DNA from: Heligmosomoides polygyrus polygyrus
Taxonomy: Eukaryota; Nematoda; Chromadorea; Rhabditida; Heligmosomidae
Direction: 5' to 3'
NCBI GenBank assembly: GCA_947396885.1
Contig: OX377203.1
Span: 23,687,253 to 23,751,252, forward strand
Length of the DNA stretch: 64,000 nucleotides
Positions 11,400 through 21,186 of the stretch are shown here, piece by piece. How positions within the stretch are numbered: the stretch's first letter is position 1; every line of letters begins with the position of its first letter. Under the pieces are notes generated by a model that was given only the letters and a program-made list of their open reading frames with translations, ran no database searches and was not told the DNA's origin. Both the position numbers and the translations under genes were made by a program.

Positions 11400-12401
11400 C
11401 TTTGATGGCCCTTTTTCGGCTGGACGTCTTCTCAGCGAGGCCACAACTCTTCCCGACAGCTCGATCTCTGGCAGCTTGCATCCAGTGAGGTAGAATCCGC
11501 TCTTTGAAAGATCTGGAGAATGAGTCTACCCATCTTGTTGGCCGACCCAGTGGTTCCTTATGGTCTCCTGGGAGCCATTCTGCAACATGGAGGCTCCATC
11601 TGTCGTCCTTTCGTCAAAGCAGGTGTCCGACCCAGCGATATTTGGACTTCTTCATGTACTGCAGCGGGTCTCCTAATTGCGACTTCTCCCGTAGCTCCGA
11701 GCTTCGTAAGCCTTCTTGCCATTGCTGACGAAGACTTGTCCTCAGAAGACACCTCTCCAGTGCACGATGCGTAGTTCGCGTTGCTCTGGCGATTGTCTTG
11801 TTGTCGCGTGACACATCGCAGGCAATACGGAGACGTTGAATATCAAGGCCCTGAGGCCGGCATCTTTGACCTGATCGATGAATTCGCAAATCGTACTGAA
11901 GGCTGTCCGATCCGCGCGTCTCCTGCGGGCGATTTCAGGAGCAAGGACGATATTCAGCTTTCTTACCAGATAGACGTAGAAGTCGACCTGTTGTAGAGCG
12001 ACCCCATTTAACCTTACGAGTTCGGTGTCGCACCATTGGTTGACTATAAATTTAAATTACGTTTCGGAAATATTCATGTCCAATCCAATCTTCATGCCTG
12101 CCACATTGAGCTCGTTTAGCATCTCCTTGACTTCTGTCGTGCTGGTAGAGATGAGAACAATATCGTCGGCAAAGCAAGGGTTGCTGAACCGTTTACCGTC
12201 GACAAGGTAGCCTTCGTCGTTCCAGTTGAAGTCCTTCATGGCATCCTGGGGTGCCGCTGTGAATAGCTTAGAAGGAATCGCGTCTCCTTGTCGTACCCTT
12301 TTCCCGATAGAAATTTTAAGCTTCTGGTCGAACAACTGGATGGTGGTCGAAAAGCATTGGTCGAAAAGTCGGATGTAGGGCGATGGTATAATAACATGCA
12401 C
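11400..12401 (-). mobile_element. RTE-like non-LTR retrotransposon remnant, RT and C-terminal part
   Basis: The minus-strand frame 12057-12401 has RT boxes RVRQGDAIPSKLF and NPCFADDIVLIS, with the catalytic FADD intact. Further downstream (about 11560-11890), in other frames, THRALERCLLR, GLRSSELRE and KYRWVGHLL appear. Near 11540 comes GRPPTRWVDSF, the usual C-terminal tail of this clade. Frame changes between these blocks show it is broken. The 5' part and endonuclease are absent. The fragment at 42375-42650 comes from the same type of element. Confidence 0.82.
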
Positions 12402-13126
12402 AAGCGCGTTTAGAAAATAATTCCAAATATGTGAACCTTAAGCAACAAGCATTCGTAGTGCGATAAAACTTCTAGAGCTTATAGGAGTACAGAAAAACAA
12501 TTGAATATGAAGGCGTGGAATATTTATTTATTCATCTATTTAATGCACTATGCGTGCGCCCAAACACGAATGATGGAAAATACACTCAGACATTCGATAT
12601 CTAGGCTTTCATATTTTTCATTAAAAAAATTCGTTAAGAAATTTAATGTCCACCAATTTGAGTGCACCTCTGCTCGGTACCACTCACATTCTATCCTTCA
12701 CTGTTATTAGTCGTATAGTCGTCATTTAGTCATTACTTTTGTTTATTACTCACTCTCATATGTTTATATGCAATTCTTCACCTGTAGCCCCATTTTCATC
12801 TATTCCATGTCATGTGTAATCAAGTGTCTATCTCTATTTTAGGTGCAACCCCAAGGGGGTCTAAGGGGTCCACCCATTTGGGATAGGGAGTGGCTAAAAA
12901 ATATGGGGAAAGGGGTGGTGGAATTTTTGTGTCTCCAAAGTTTCGTAGGCCGGCTAGTAGACTCTTCTAGACTCTATCTAGTTTTAGTAGTTTTATTTTA
13001 GTCGACTGTCCGATTTTTATAATGAAATTGATCAAATGAAATGATCTATGATTTATGTGTTCAGATTCTGTTTATTTAATTTGATTTAATCTGTGCATAA
13101 AATGGCCTAAAATGGACCCCTCTTGG
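12402..13126. other. Gene-free stretch
   Basis: AT-rich with one G-rich patch (about 12850-12930). Nothing is recognised. Confidence 0.4.
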
Positions 13127-13150
13127 TATTTATTTATTTATTTATTTATT
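13127..13150 (-). repeat. (TTTA)n, probable minus-strand LINE tail
   Basis: Six TTTA units. By analogy with the AAAT tail at 7328-7347, this may be the 3' end of a minus-strand non-LTR remnant extending rightwards to about 13450, where no RT motif is visible. Confidence 0.5.
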
Positions 13151-13502
13151 AATACATCCATAGGGATGTGCCACTAATGATCGAGAACAGGCCACGAACA
13201 AATTGCCCGGAAAGAACATGAATAGGAAAAAAAAACTTAAAACTCAACTTACAATCAGTTTAAGCGCTAAAAAAGCTATCGAGAACATTGAGGAAAGGCC
13301 CACCATCTATGAACCTGCGCATCTATGAAGGAGAAAATAACCAGAGAAGGTTAGGACAGCCAACCTACAAGTAACATGATCACTACAGAAAACCAGACGA
13401 GCTTGCCCATGGTATACTATGGCTTCCACCATTTGAGCTTCCAGACTTCAACAGAGATATGCATGCCTTCCCAGAGTTCTGGGAAATGTTTGCCGTAGCA
13501 GT

Positions 13503-13895
13503 TCATGATAATCCAACTGTTCCAACTATTTCAAAGTTCCTATATCTCAAAGGCAAACTTACCAAATATGATACCAGGTATGCCGCCGCTGCGGATGCCC
13601 GTTTCGAAGCATCCGAAAAAACAACTAAATCGTACCTGCATTCCGAAGTGCTCGCGACGTATCTTGGCACGGTTCCAACGAATCCGGAGATGCCGTGGAT
13701 GATGTCGTTCCACTTGGCCATGGTGTCTTTGTCCAGAGGCGTATCCCAGTCAGTCTTCTTGAGCCACAGATCTTGAACGAAGGTTTTCGCTGAAACGAAA
13801 AGAGGGGTTAAAAGCCCAAGAGGATCGAACGTCGACGCGAGCGCCTTTAAGGCGGTTCGCTTTGAATTGACTGCATTCAACGCTCTGGTAGGCAC
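13503..13895 (-). pseudogene. BEL/Pao polyprotein, region after RT (A17-peptidase/RNase H-like region)
   Basis: The frame reads NSKRTALKALASTFDPLGLL, then FVQDLWLKKTDWDTPL and VVFSDASKRASAAAAYLVS. The FDPLGLL and FSDAS blocks are hallmarks of Pao polyproteins directly after the RT. It is separated from the RT frame by a frameshift near 13900-13940. Integrase sequence is not seen in the window. Confidence 0.75.
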
Positions 13896-13938
13896 CTGTA
13901 ATTGATCTGAATTGGGGTTCCACCGAATGCCGAGAAGT

Positions 13939-14838
13939 TTAACTCGGCAAGGCTCCTGGTGTCCTTTTCATGCGATCCTTTTCAGGAACGCGTTCTGTCA
14001 CAGCCTGGTCGTTGGACATGGACTCACGAAGGTTCATACCCATATTGGAGAATACATCCTTGCATTGTCGTTGTTTTGAGATGCCTTCTTCGGTGCTCGT
14101 AGCGCCGATAAGAAGGTTATCTACGTACGTGTTGGCAAGGATCTCCTCCCTAAGGCTGTTGTCCTGGTTTCTCTCCAGGGCATATTTTATGGACATGCTC
14201 AGGAGGAAAGGAGAAGCGTTCACGCCGAACGGAATACGCGTGAATCTGAGGGTGCGGATGTTGTCCCTGGTAGGTGGCTTAGATGGATCAATTAGCCACA
14301 AGAATCTCGTCGCATCCCTCTGGCTCTCCTGTAGTCTGATCTGATGAAATGCTTTCTCGACATCGGCTGTAATAAGGATTGGAGTGAGTCTTGCGCGGAG
14401 CAATGTTCCGCACAAGTCGGGCAACATTGTTGGCCCTTGATGTATGCAGTCATTGAGACTAGGAGCGTCTCTCATGTGACTGCTCACATCGAATACGATG
14501 CGAAGTTTTGTAGTGTTGCTGTCTTCTTTGATGACAGCCTGGTGGGGTATGTAATACACGGGAGTCCCTTTTGTCGGGTCTTGTGTAACCTCCTCGATGA
14601 TGCCGGATTTCAACTGTTGCTCGAATGTATTGCTGTATTCGCTCCATAACTTGGGATTGACGTGGAGCTTATTGTATTGACTTTCGAGCAGGCGCATTGC
14701 GAGCGCCTTATTGTCCGGCAGGTGAGGATGGTTGGTTTTCCAAGGGAACTGCACGTGGATCATACCTTGAATTACTTGAACTGTATTATAATATTGCTGA
14801 ATTATTTCTGAGTCCGCGGTATCGCGGTCCTCGTCCAA
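13939..14838 (-). pseudogene. BEL/Pao reverse transcriptase, active site YVDN
   Basis: The open frame (which extends back to 14944) contains typical Pao RT blocks: LRIVFDVSSHMRDAPSLNDC, then TADVEKAFHQIRL (first catalytic Asp), RFTRIPFGVNASPFLL, and ANTYVDNLLIGA. The last box should be YVDD. Codon 14116-14118 (AAC) gives Asn where GAC (Asp) is expected, so the catalytic pair is lost. The frame stops at 13939. Its continuation lies in another frame at 13503-13895, so there is also a frameshift. In a working element this enzyme copies the genomic RNA in cytoplasmic particles. Confidence 0.85.
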
Positions 14839-14944
14839 TCCTTCTGAGTCTAGGGCGAGGAGTCTACGGACTACAGAGTCCGTATCTGCATTGATCGCCT
14901 TCTGATCGACCGAATTCGAAAGGACTCGAGGAAATGGTGCGTTT
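14748..14944 (-). repeat. Inverted repeat arm 1, identical to 16553-16749
   Basis: 197 bases are the exact reverse complement of 16553-16749. The other arm abuts the N gap, which points to an assembly duplication. Confidence 0.93.
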
Positions 14945-15040
14945 ACAAGCTACAAGCTTATCTCCCCACTTCAGTTTTCCGAATACAATTATCAACAAGC
15001 AGTTCAGCTGCTGAAGAAGACGTACATACGCCTTGACATC

Positions 15041-15838
15041 TTGCGCATCCAGCTCGTGCAGGAGCTTCAAGCTGTTCCGCCGGCGCACGACATTCCAACG
15101 TCACAGCGCACCACATTGTGTACGCTGAAGGCGCTGTGGGTGCAGCTGGAAAAGCTCGGAGAACACCCTGCCTCCACTGCACACAAGTGCACGATAGGCG
15201 AAAAATTCCCACTGCGCACGATGGAAAAAGCTGGTGAACTCAAGAACGCCGGCGAGGACTGGACAGTCAACCACCAATTGGACGCTCTTGACCAGGTCAT
15301 CGACCGTCAAGAGGCGCTCCAAGGAGTCCACCCAGCCTTGGCGTCGGCGCACGTCACCCAGCAGCACAGCTCACGCTCGCCATCCCGAGCGGAAATACGG
15401 CGTCAGCCACCACGCCGTCACTACACCGAACGGCGTAGGAGCCACTCACCAGGGAGGGACAACATATCCAAAAGGCGTCGCTGCCCATTCTGTATTCGTG
15501 GAAAACACGAGCCGGAACGATGCTATGAAGTCCCAACGCAGCACGCCCGAAGGGAAATCGTCAAAGACCGTCGACTCTGCTGGAAATGTCTCAAGCCCGG
15601 ACATCATAGCAGCGACTGTACGGCGCCATCATGTCAGTACTGCACCCGCAGACATCACAAGTCGCTATGCTATAGGAAAGGGAACTCGCAAAGTCCGGCG
15701 CGTCGAAACACCTCAAGACGGGATCGTTTTTCAAGACCACGCTCACCCCGTCGGAGATCTTCCAGCACGGAGTCTCGCTATTCAGACGGCAGACGGTCAC
15801 GTTCGTCCAGCTGTCCTCCAGGACCCCCTCCCCTCGTA
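15041..15838 (+). pseudogene. BEL/Pao gag with zinc knuckles
   Basis: The same frame is open from about 14950, where it reads LISPLQFSEYNYQQAVQLLK, typical of the DUF1759 gag of Pao elements. Around the middle it has two Cys-His clusters: CPFCIRGKHEPERC, then CWKCLKPGHHSSDC (a CX2CX4HX4C knuckle) and CQYCTRRHHKSLC. A Ser/Arg/Pro-rich tail follows. The listed frame runs on to 16159 as out-of-frame sequence, because a frameshift near 15830 moves the real protein to the frame that contains SPRRGRSPKRRDS and then the protease. Confidence 0.8.
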
Positions 15839-15839
15839 G

Positions 15840-16445
15840 AGGCCGTTCTCCTAAACGCCGGGACTCTCCCTATCCGAGAGTCGGGTTCAGAAACCCATCT
15901 GTTAGTTCAGATCCAGTTCAATCTCATCATTACACCACGACATCCCTGGAGACAAGCGATTCGAGCGATAGCGAGCTCGAGCAGCTTAAGGAACCAGGGT
16001 CGCAGACTAGAGTTCACGTCGCGATCACTCCAAACGCGTCCGCCAAAACGGTCGCATGCAGGTCGCGATCACCTGGTAGGGAGCCTCGGCTCAGGATTGT
16101 CGAGGCACTCACGCACAACTTCAATACAAAGGCCGATCAGCTTCTTACTGTCTTTTTAGATAGTGGAAGTCAGCACAGTTTTATATGCAAAGATACTGCG
16201 CAATCCCTCGGCTTGCAGCTCAAAAAGCCTAAAACCATTACAGCCATTACATTCGGTGGATATCAACACACCCAAAAGTCCTACCAGGTCAAAATCACAC
16301 TTCAAAACCCAGTTACGGGTACCCCGGTGAGGCTGAAACTCTGGACACGCACGCACATTACATTTGTGCCAGACAGCCTGAGCGTCAAGACCACTCCACA
16401 ACACCAAAACGTCCCCGAACAGGCTCCGCAAATGTCGACGTCCTG
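15840..16445 (+). pseudogene. BEL/Pao aspartic protease segment
   Basis: In this frame LLTVFLDSGSQHSFI (about 16145-16190) gives the catalytic D-S-G triad of a retroviral-type aspartic protease. It is followed by LGLQLKKPKTITAITFGG and a beta-rich stretch. A frameshift near 16435 moves the continuing protein (NVDVLIGMDYYWSVV) to the frame starting at 16452. As expected for the family, the protease sits between gag and RT. Confidence 0.78.
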
Positions 16446-16552
16446 ATAGGGATGGACTACTACTGGAGTGTCGTCGACCTCAATCGTAATCGTCAGCTCT
16501 CATCGGGTTTAGTTAAGTCATATACCAAACTGGGTCCACTTCTCTCCGGTCC

Positions 16553-16749
16553 AAACGCACCATTTCCTCGAGTCCTTTCGAATTCGGTCGATCAGAAGGC
16601 GATCAATGCAGATACGGACTCTGTAGTCCGTAGACTCCTCGCCCTAGACTCAGAAGGATTGGACGAGGACCGCGATACCGCGGACTCAGAAATAATTCAG
16701 CAATATTATAATACAGTTCAAGTAATTCAAGGTATGATCCACGTGCAGT
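16553..16749 (+). repeat. Inverted repeat arm 2, abutting assembly gap
   Basis: 197 bases encoding the start of pol (LDEDRDTADSEIIQQYYNTV), identical to the inverted arm at 14748-14944. The sequence is cut off at the first N. Confidence 0.93.
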
Positions 16750-16949
16750 NNNNNNNNNNNNNNNNNNNNNNNNNNNNNNNNNNNNNNNNNNNNNNNNNNN
16801 NNNNNNNNNNNNNNNNNNNNNNNNNNNNNNNNNNNNNNNNNNNNNNNNNNNNNNNNNNNNNNNNNNNNNNNNNNNNNNNNNNNNNNNNNNNNNNNNNNNN
16901 NNNNNNNNNNNNNNNNNNNNNNNNNNNNNNNNNNNNNNNNNNNNNNNNN
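16750..16949. other. Assembly gap (200 N)
   Basis: A run of exactly 200 N, a scaffolding gap of unknown real size. Confidence 1.
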
Positions 16950-17303
16950 CTCCCGGCTTTTCCCCTCTAATGTAAACTGAACTCTTCGGGTCGCGTGTTT
17001 GACCACTAAAAAGAAGCCTGGGTGTACTGCAGCAAGTCCATGTCTTAGAAATTGGTGGACGCAACTTTTTTCCGACGGGCTTGCTCACGCCTTAGCACTA
17101 TTGTTCGATTCGGCGCAGCATCCTCGCAAAGCCGCAAAGCGAAGGTGCAGCCTCGCGGCCCATTTCACAAGAGTTTTCGTGGCACTAAACATGTTGTAGC
17201 AGCTTTTCATATCTACAACAGCTGCTTTACTTCCAGTTTTTCATTTTTTATTGCTTATTTTCTTTTATCCATTTTTTCATTTATTTTTATTATTATCTAA
17301 CAA
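16950..17303. other. Post-gap stretch, nothing recognised
   Basis: Moderately GC-rich to about 17200, then T-rich. It could be the far end of the retroelement, but no motif supports that. Confidence 0.35.
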
Positions 17304-17450
17304 AGGGCACGAAGGAGGCGCCGGCTGTGGTATGCACCCGATTCCAGGCTCTTGGTTCGGGTTTCCCCCAAGCCAACCAAACCTTTCGACTTTCGCAGGT
17401 GGTTGATTTGGCACCAGACTTGTCTGAGAAGGATAAAACGCAGATTTGGC
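17304..17450 (+). repeat. tRNA-derived SINE, degenerate copy
   Basis: A head-like segment (gaaggaggcgccggctgtgg), the B-box region CTTGGTTCGGGTTTCCCCC and the marker CAGACTTGTCTGAGAAGGAT occur in SINE order. The 3' body is replaced by a local duplication of gaaggtagtcgcatagtaca (about 17454-17510). Confidence 0.7.
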
Positions 17451-17778
17451 GAATGAAGGTAGTCGCATAGTACAAATCGCCTTAATGAAGGTAGTCGCAT
17501 AGTACAAATCGGATTAACGCAATCCTTTTTGTCCCAATACTGCCTATCAGTACATGTGTACATATGAAACTCTGTAGACTTTAGGAGGGATTTTTAATGA
17601 GCTACAAATGACGTTTATAAAATGTTTACTATTGCAAATGCTTTTCTTTTTTCCGGAAGATTATTCCTTCCTCTAACTGATGATTTCCTGTGTTACTACT
17701 TGTAAAACACCAAAAATCCAATAATCTGATGCTCCTTTTCATTTCTTGAACTTCGCTTAAGCTAACTCAAATCCTTTT

Positions 17779-17989
17779 GAACCGGTGAATTTGTACTAGA
17801 CTTGTCTGGGAAGGATATAACACCGACTTGTTCTATGGCACGTCATTGTTGGTCAATAACGCGTCATTGTGGGCAATTATTGTAGGTTAATTATTAATTA
17901 TTATTTAATTGCCCTTACGACATCCCGTTGAAATAGACTGAGTGGTGCATCTCACAAGGGACTGATTAACGCCGTCCTTTTCATTTCTT
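17779..17989 (+). repeat. tRNA-derived SINE, 3' portion
   Basis: It begins with ctagacttgtctgggaagga. An AT-rich insertion follows, then the SINE 3' end (acatcccgttgaaatagact to taacgccgtccttttcattt). The head is missing. Confidence 0.7.
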
Positions 17990-18755
17990 ATGTACAGCTC
18001 TCATTTACCAGTTTGCTTACTAGATTTCATTGTGAACCATACCATTAGCAAATCATCAAATACCAGAATACCATTTGAATGTGAACTAGAAGTCCTGGCC
18101 TTTCATGAAAGCTGTGTAGTTCCTACCCAAGTTTTTCTCAAGCCATTTTGCACTATCGTCCGATCCGCTTTTATATTAAACAGCTACTATTTCGAAAGAA
18201 TGTTCGTTCTTGTCCCACTAAAATGAAGGCAGTGTTTGCTGATGGCACCGCCATCTATTGAGGCACCAGATCGTTGAATTCAGGTGGAGTGCACTTCCTC
18301 CTTCTGCTTATTAAAAAAGACGTCCCAGCAGGATGCGCTTTGATCCTTAAATTATGAAAACACCGCTCAGGTTTTGCTCCTAATTATTCACGGTCGTTTA
18401 TTCTAAGCAAGGCTCTCCATCAATTTAAAGATCTTTAACTTTAGTCTAAAGGGTTTTGTCTCAGCGTTTCGATTTTAAAACAATTTATTCCTGAGCCATC
18501 ATCTGAATTTCAATTTAATTCCGACTTTGCGCTTCCGAGATTTAAGCCATAAAATTGCTACGAGCAGTCGCCTAAAAAGGAATGGTCTGAAGCGTATGTC
18601 TGAACGGGGGAGCGAGACATATAGAAAAAATCTCCACCGCTCAACTAGTAAATAAATGTGCTCCTTTTTGCCAAGTCGTTAAAAGCAAGGAGTAAGGGGC
18701 CTTGAAATTACAATGGAATCGGCGCCTTACGAGTTCTGGGCTCTCTTGTAGTTCT
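17990..18755. other. Gene-free stretch
   Basis: The 78-codon ORF at 17990-18226 has no recognisable features. Nothing else is supported. Confidence 0.4.
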
Positions 18756-18920
18756 GGGGCCGGATTCAAAGTTACTGCAGTAAATTTAACGGAGAATTGT
18801 AAGCGAAAAGCTCAGATAACGCGGCTTATCGCTCACCATAGCTTGATAAGCCGCGTTTCTGAGCTTTTGCTTACAATTCTCCGTTAAAGTTACTGCGGTA
18901 ACTTTGATGAATCCGGCCCC
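18756..18920. mobile_element. Foldback MITE-like hairpin element
   Basis: 165 bp form an almost complete hairpin. The left arm starts ggggccggattcaaagttac, the right arm ends gatgaatccggcccc, and long complementary arms (ttacaattctccgttaaagt) meet at a short centre. The tip GGCCGGATTCATCAA is shared with the hairpin at 23146-23310. No coding capacity. Confidence 0.8.
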
Positions 18921-20420
18921 TGGGCTCCCACGATGCCTCCTCCGACAGGCGAATCGGGGCGAAGTGGATAGCGGGGTTGCTTCATATTATGGAGGCCGGG
19001 GTTTCGGTTCTCCTGCATTGCGGAGCATTTGTGTTTCAGCTTAGTGGCTGAGATTTGAAAGATTCTGACATCTGCACAGTTTTCTATACATTTCCAGCTG
19101 TATTCCTTGGAGAGTAACTTTCTTGCGACTTATTTACCAGTTTTTACCCAAAAGGCAAGGAAAGATCAATTCAACATGCTCTGCTCTCCTACTATGCTAC
19201 TCTACTATGTTCTAAATCTTTAAAAATGTCTTCGCCATACTTTCTCCATAGCTGTGCTCTTATTCTGGACTAGTCGGTTCGTAAGTCTTCTTTTTTTGGC
19301 GGTCGTCTTACGTGTTTCGTATGCGTTTAAAACTAGTTGTATTAAGTCATGGTGGACAAAAGTTAGGGGATAGCGCGAAAAACTTTATTCAAAGCACTAA
19401 AACGGCGGGAACGTTCGGAACGAAATCTTATCTTACCCTCAAAAACAGTTTGAATACTGGCTTGTTATGTTTGCTACGGTTCTCACATACGAGTGTGTCA
19501 GTAGGAAATCGCAGGCATTTGCTCGCCACATTTCGTACAATTCTGCCTTCACAAGGCATTCTCCACATTTCTTCATTACCTGAATAAGAAGTCTGGTTAG
19601 GTTAAGTTAGCACGTGGTATTCTGCTCGTGTTCTGTCCAACCTGCGACTGCACGAGGTACTAGATCTAAACAATGATCGGCCCTGTGCTTTTGGGCGCAG
19701 CGAATTTCGGATTGCACATTCTTCTGTCGAGATTAGTGTCAGGGGAGGCACCAGATCTATCTTAGGGGGAGGAGTTCACTCCGTTTGTTTCAGAACGGCA
19801 TCAAAATTGAAAGTGAGCTATTTCACACGACGAACTGAACTGACCCGCGAGAAGATCTTCTCCTACAATTTCATGGTCGAGACAGGCCACACTGGTCACG
19901 TTGGTCCCACTTTTCTGGTAGCAAAACCCTCGGTCTAAGACAGATCCGAGGCACCTTCTGGGGTGGATTCACCAAAAAGTGGGTATAGGTAGAGATGCCG
20001 TAGTAAAATCGTACCCACTACTCGGAGTAAGTAGGAGGTACGATTCGTATTCATGAAGGAAATGGTAGAACTGAGCCTCTGGCGAGAACAGCTGGTCTCA
20101 CTGCAGCTAAATTTTGTCAATGGTGTGCGGAACCCTTGCGGGTATGCGGATATACCCACGACACCCTCGTCGAGTATACTCTACTCACTGATATACCAAC
20201 GATGTGGCGGGTAAGGTTTATCATGAAAGCCCCATCGCACTATATCCCGCATAGCCGCGGGTATAGGCGTTGATGATCCTGGCCTAATTGCTATGCCTCA
20301 TACTCGTCAGGAATAATCCAAATCACCGATTCTAAAATATTTTAAATTGTTTTCATTTAATTATTTCTTTTATTTCTTGTAATTGTACTTCAGTCTTCAT
20401 TGGTTATTCTAAACAAAAGC
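18921..20420. other. Gene-free stretch
   Basis: Short ORFs (for example 19312-19587, 91 codons) lack family features. No strong repeat was seen. Confidence 0.4.
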
Positions 20421-20463
20421 TCCGACACGCCTCTCGGCGTGTCTCGCACTTGCGCGCTTCGCG
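20421..20463 (-). repeat. GC-rich double hairpin, copy 1
   Basis: gacacgcctctcggcgtgtc folds as a hairpin and gcgcgcttcgcgcg as a second one. A nearly identical arrangement is present in inverse orientation at 40028-40072, in otherwise AT-rich DNA. Confidence 0.75.
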
Positions 20464-20735
20464 CGACCTTAGAGAGTCACTAAGCCAAGATCACTCACTT
20501 CAAGCAGCTGCTCTGCTTGTGCAGCCTTCTCGGCACTTTAGCAGTAAGAAGAGGTATTTGAAAACCTTAATAATTTCGAACCTTTGTCTACCTTCTTTAA
20601 GATCAGGTGAGTAGTTCTTCGATATAAAGCCGTCCAGCTCTCCCTCCCTCCATCCTCAACATCTCTTCAACGTCGGCACTATCTTCAAACAGTTCAGAAA
20701 CGTAATTTATTTGCGTTAATCAATGCTTTCGTCCT

Positions 20736-20990
20736 CAGGTTGTTGTGGAGCACTCCTTCGGCCATAGTACCCGCGTGTCTACCACCCTCCCCCCCCCCAC
20801 CCCGATTGGTTAAATCTGGGAGAAAACCACCGGTCAGGCGATCGATAATATCGATCGATACTGGCCTCCACATGGAAAGTTTTCACCTGATGTGGAGCAC
20901 TTCTTCGGCCATAGTACCCGCGTGTCTCCCACCCCCTCCCCCTCCCCACCCTGATCGGTTAAATCTGGGAGAAAACCACCGGTCAGGACC
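20736..20990 (+). repeat. Tandem duplication, about 155-bp period
   Basis: Two copies begin with tgtggagcact and ttcggccatagtacccgcgt (about 20741 and 20891). Each contains a C-rich run and ends with ggttaaatctgggagaaaac followed by CACCGGTCAGG. Confidence 0.88.
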
Positions 20991-21002
20991 AATGGTTTTC
21001 GA

Positions 21003-21186
21003 TTAGCCCCAAGGCTGAAGTTTCGTGCCGCTTGAAGGACACCAGCAGAAAACCGATAATATCGATCGATATCGATTGGTCGACTTCCGATTCGTGTTCA
21101 GCTACCTTGATTAGCCCCAACGCTGAAATTTCGTGCCGCTTGAACGACATCCGCAAAAAATCGATAATATCGATCGATATCGATTG
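21003..21186 (+). repeat. Tandem duplication, about 110-bp period, with ATCGAT palindromes
   Basis: Two copies of gattagccccaaggctgaag (variant: aacgctgaaa) followed by tttcgtgccgcttgaa each end in cgataatatcgatcgatatc and GAT. A third ATCGAT cluster, at about 20840-20861, ends the neighbouring tandem unit. Confidence 0.88.

Larger units (their letters stand above)
13440..14944 (-). mobile_element. BEL/Pao LTR retrotransposon, pol fragment (inverted half)
   Basis: This holds the RT and following RNase H-side region of a Pao-type polyprotein on the minus strand. Its first 197 bases (14748-14944) are the exact reverse complement of 16553-16749, where the gag-protease half ends at the assembly gap. 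The simplest reading is one element, gag-protease-RT, with this half placed in the wrong orientation during assembly. A real inversion is possible but needs perfect arm identity. No LTR is recognised. Confidence 0.8.
14945..16749 (+). mobile_element. BEL/Pao LTR retrotransposon, gag and protease fragment
   Basis: The plus strand starts abruptly at the junction with the inverted pol half and runs into the N gap. It encodes gag (zinc knuckles), a Ser/Arg-rich linker, a retroviral-type aspartic protease and the start of pol. At least two frameshifts are present (near 15830 and 16435). Neither LTR is recognised. Confidence 0.82.
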
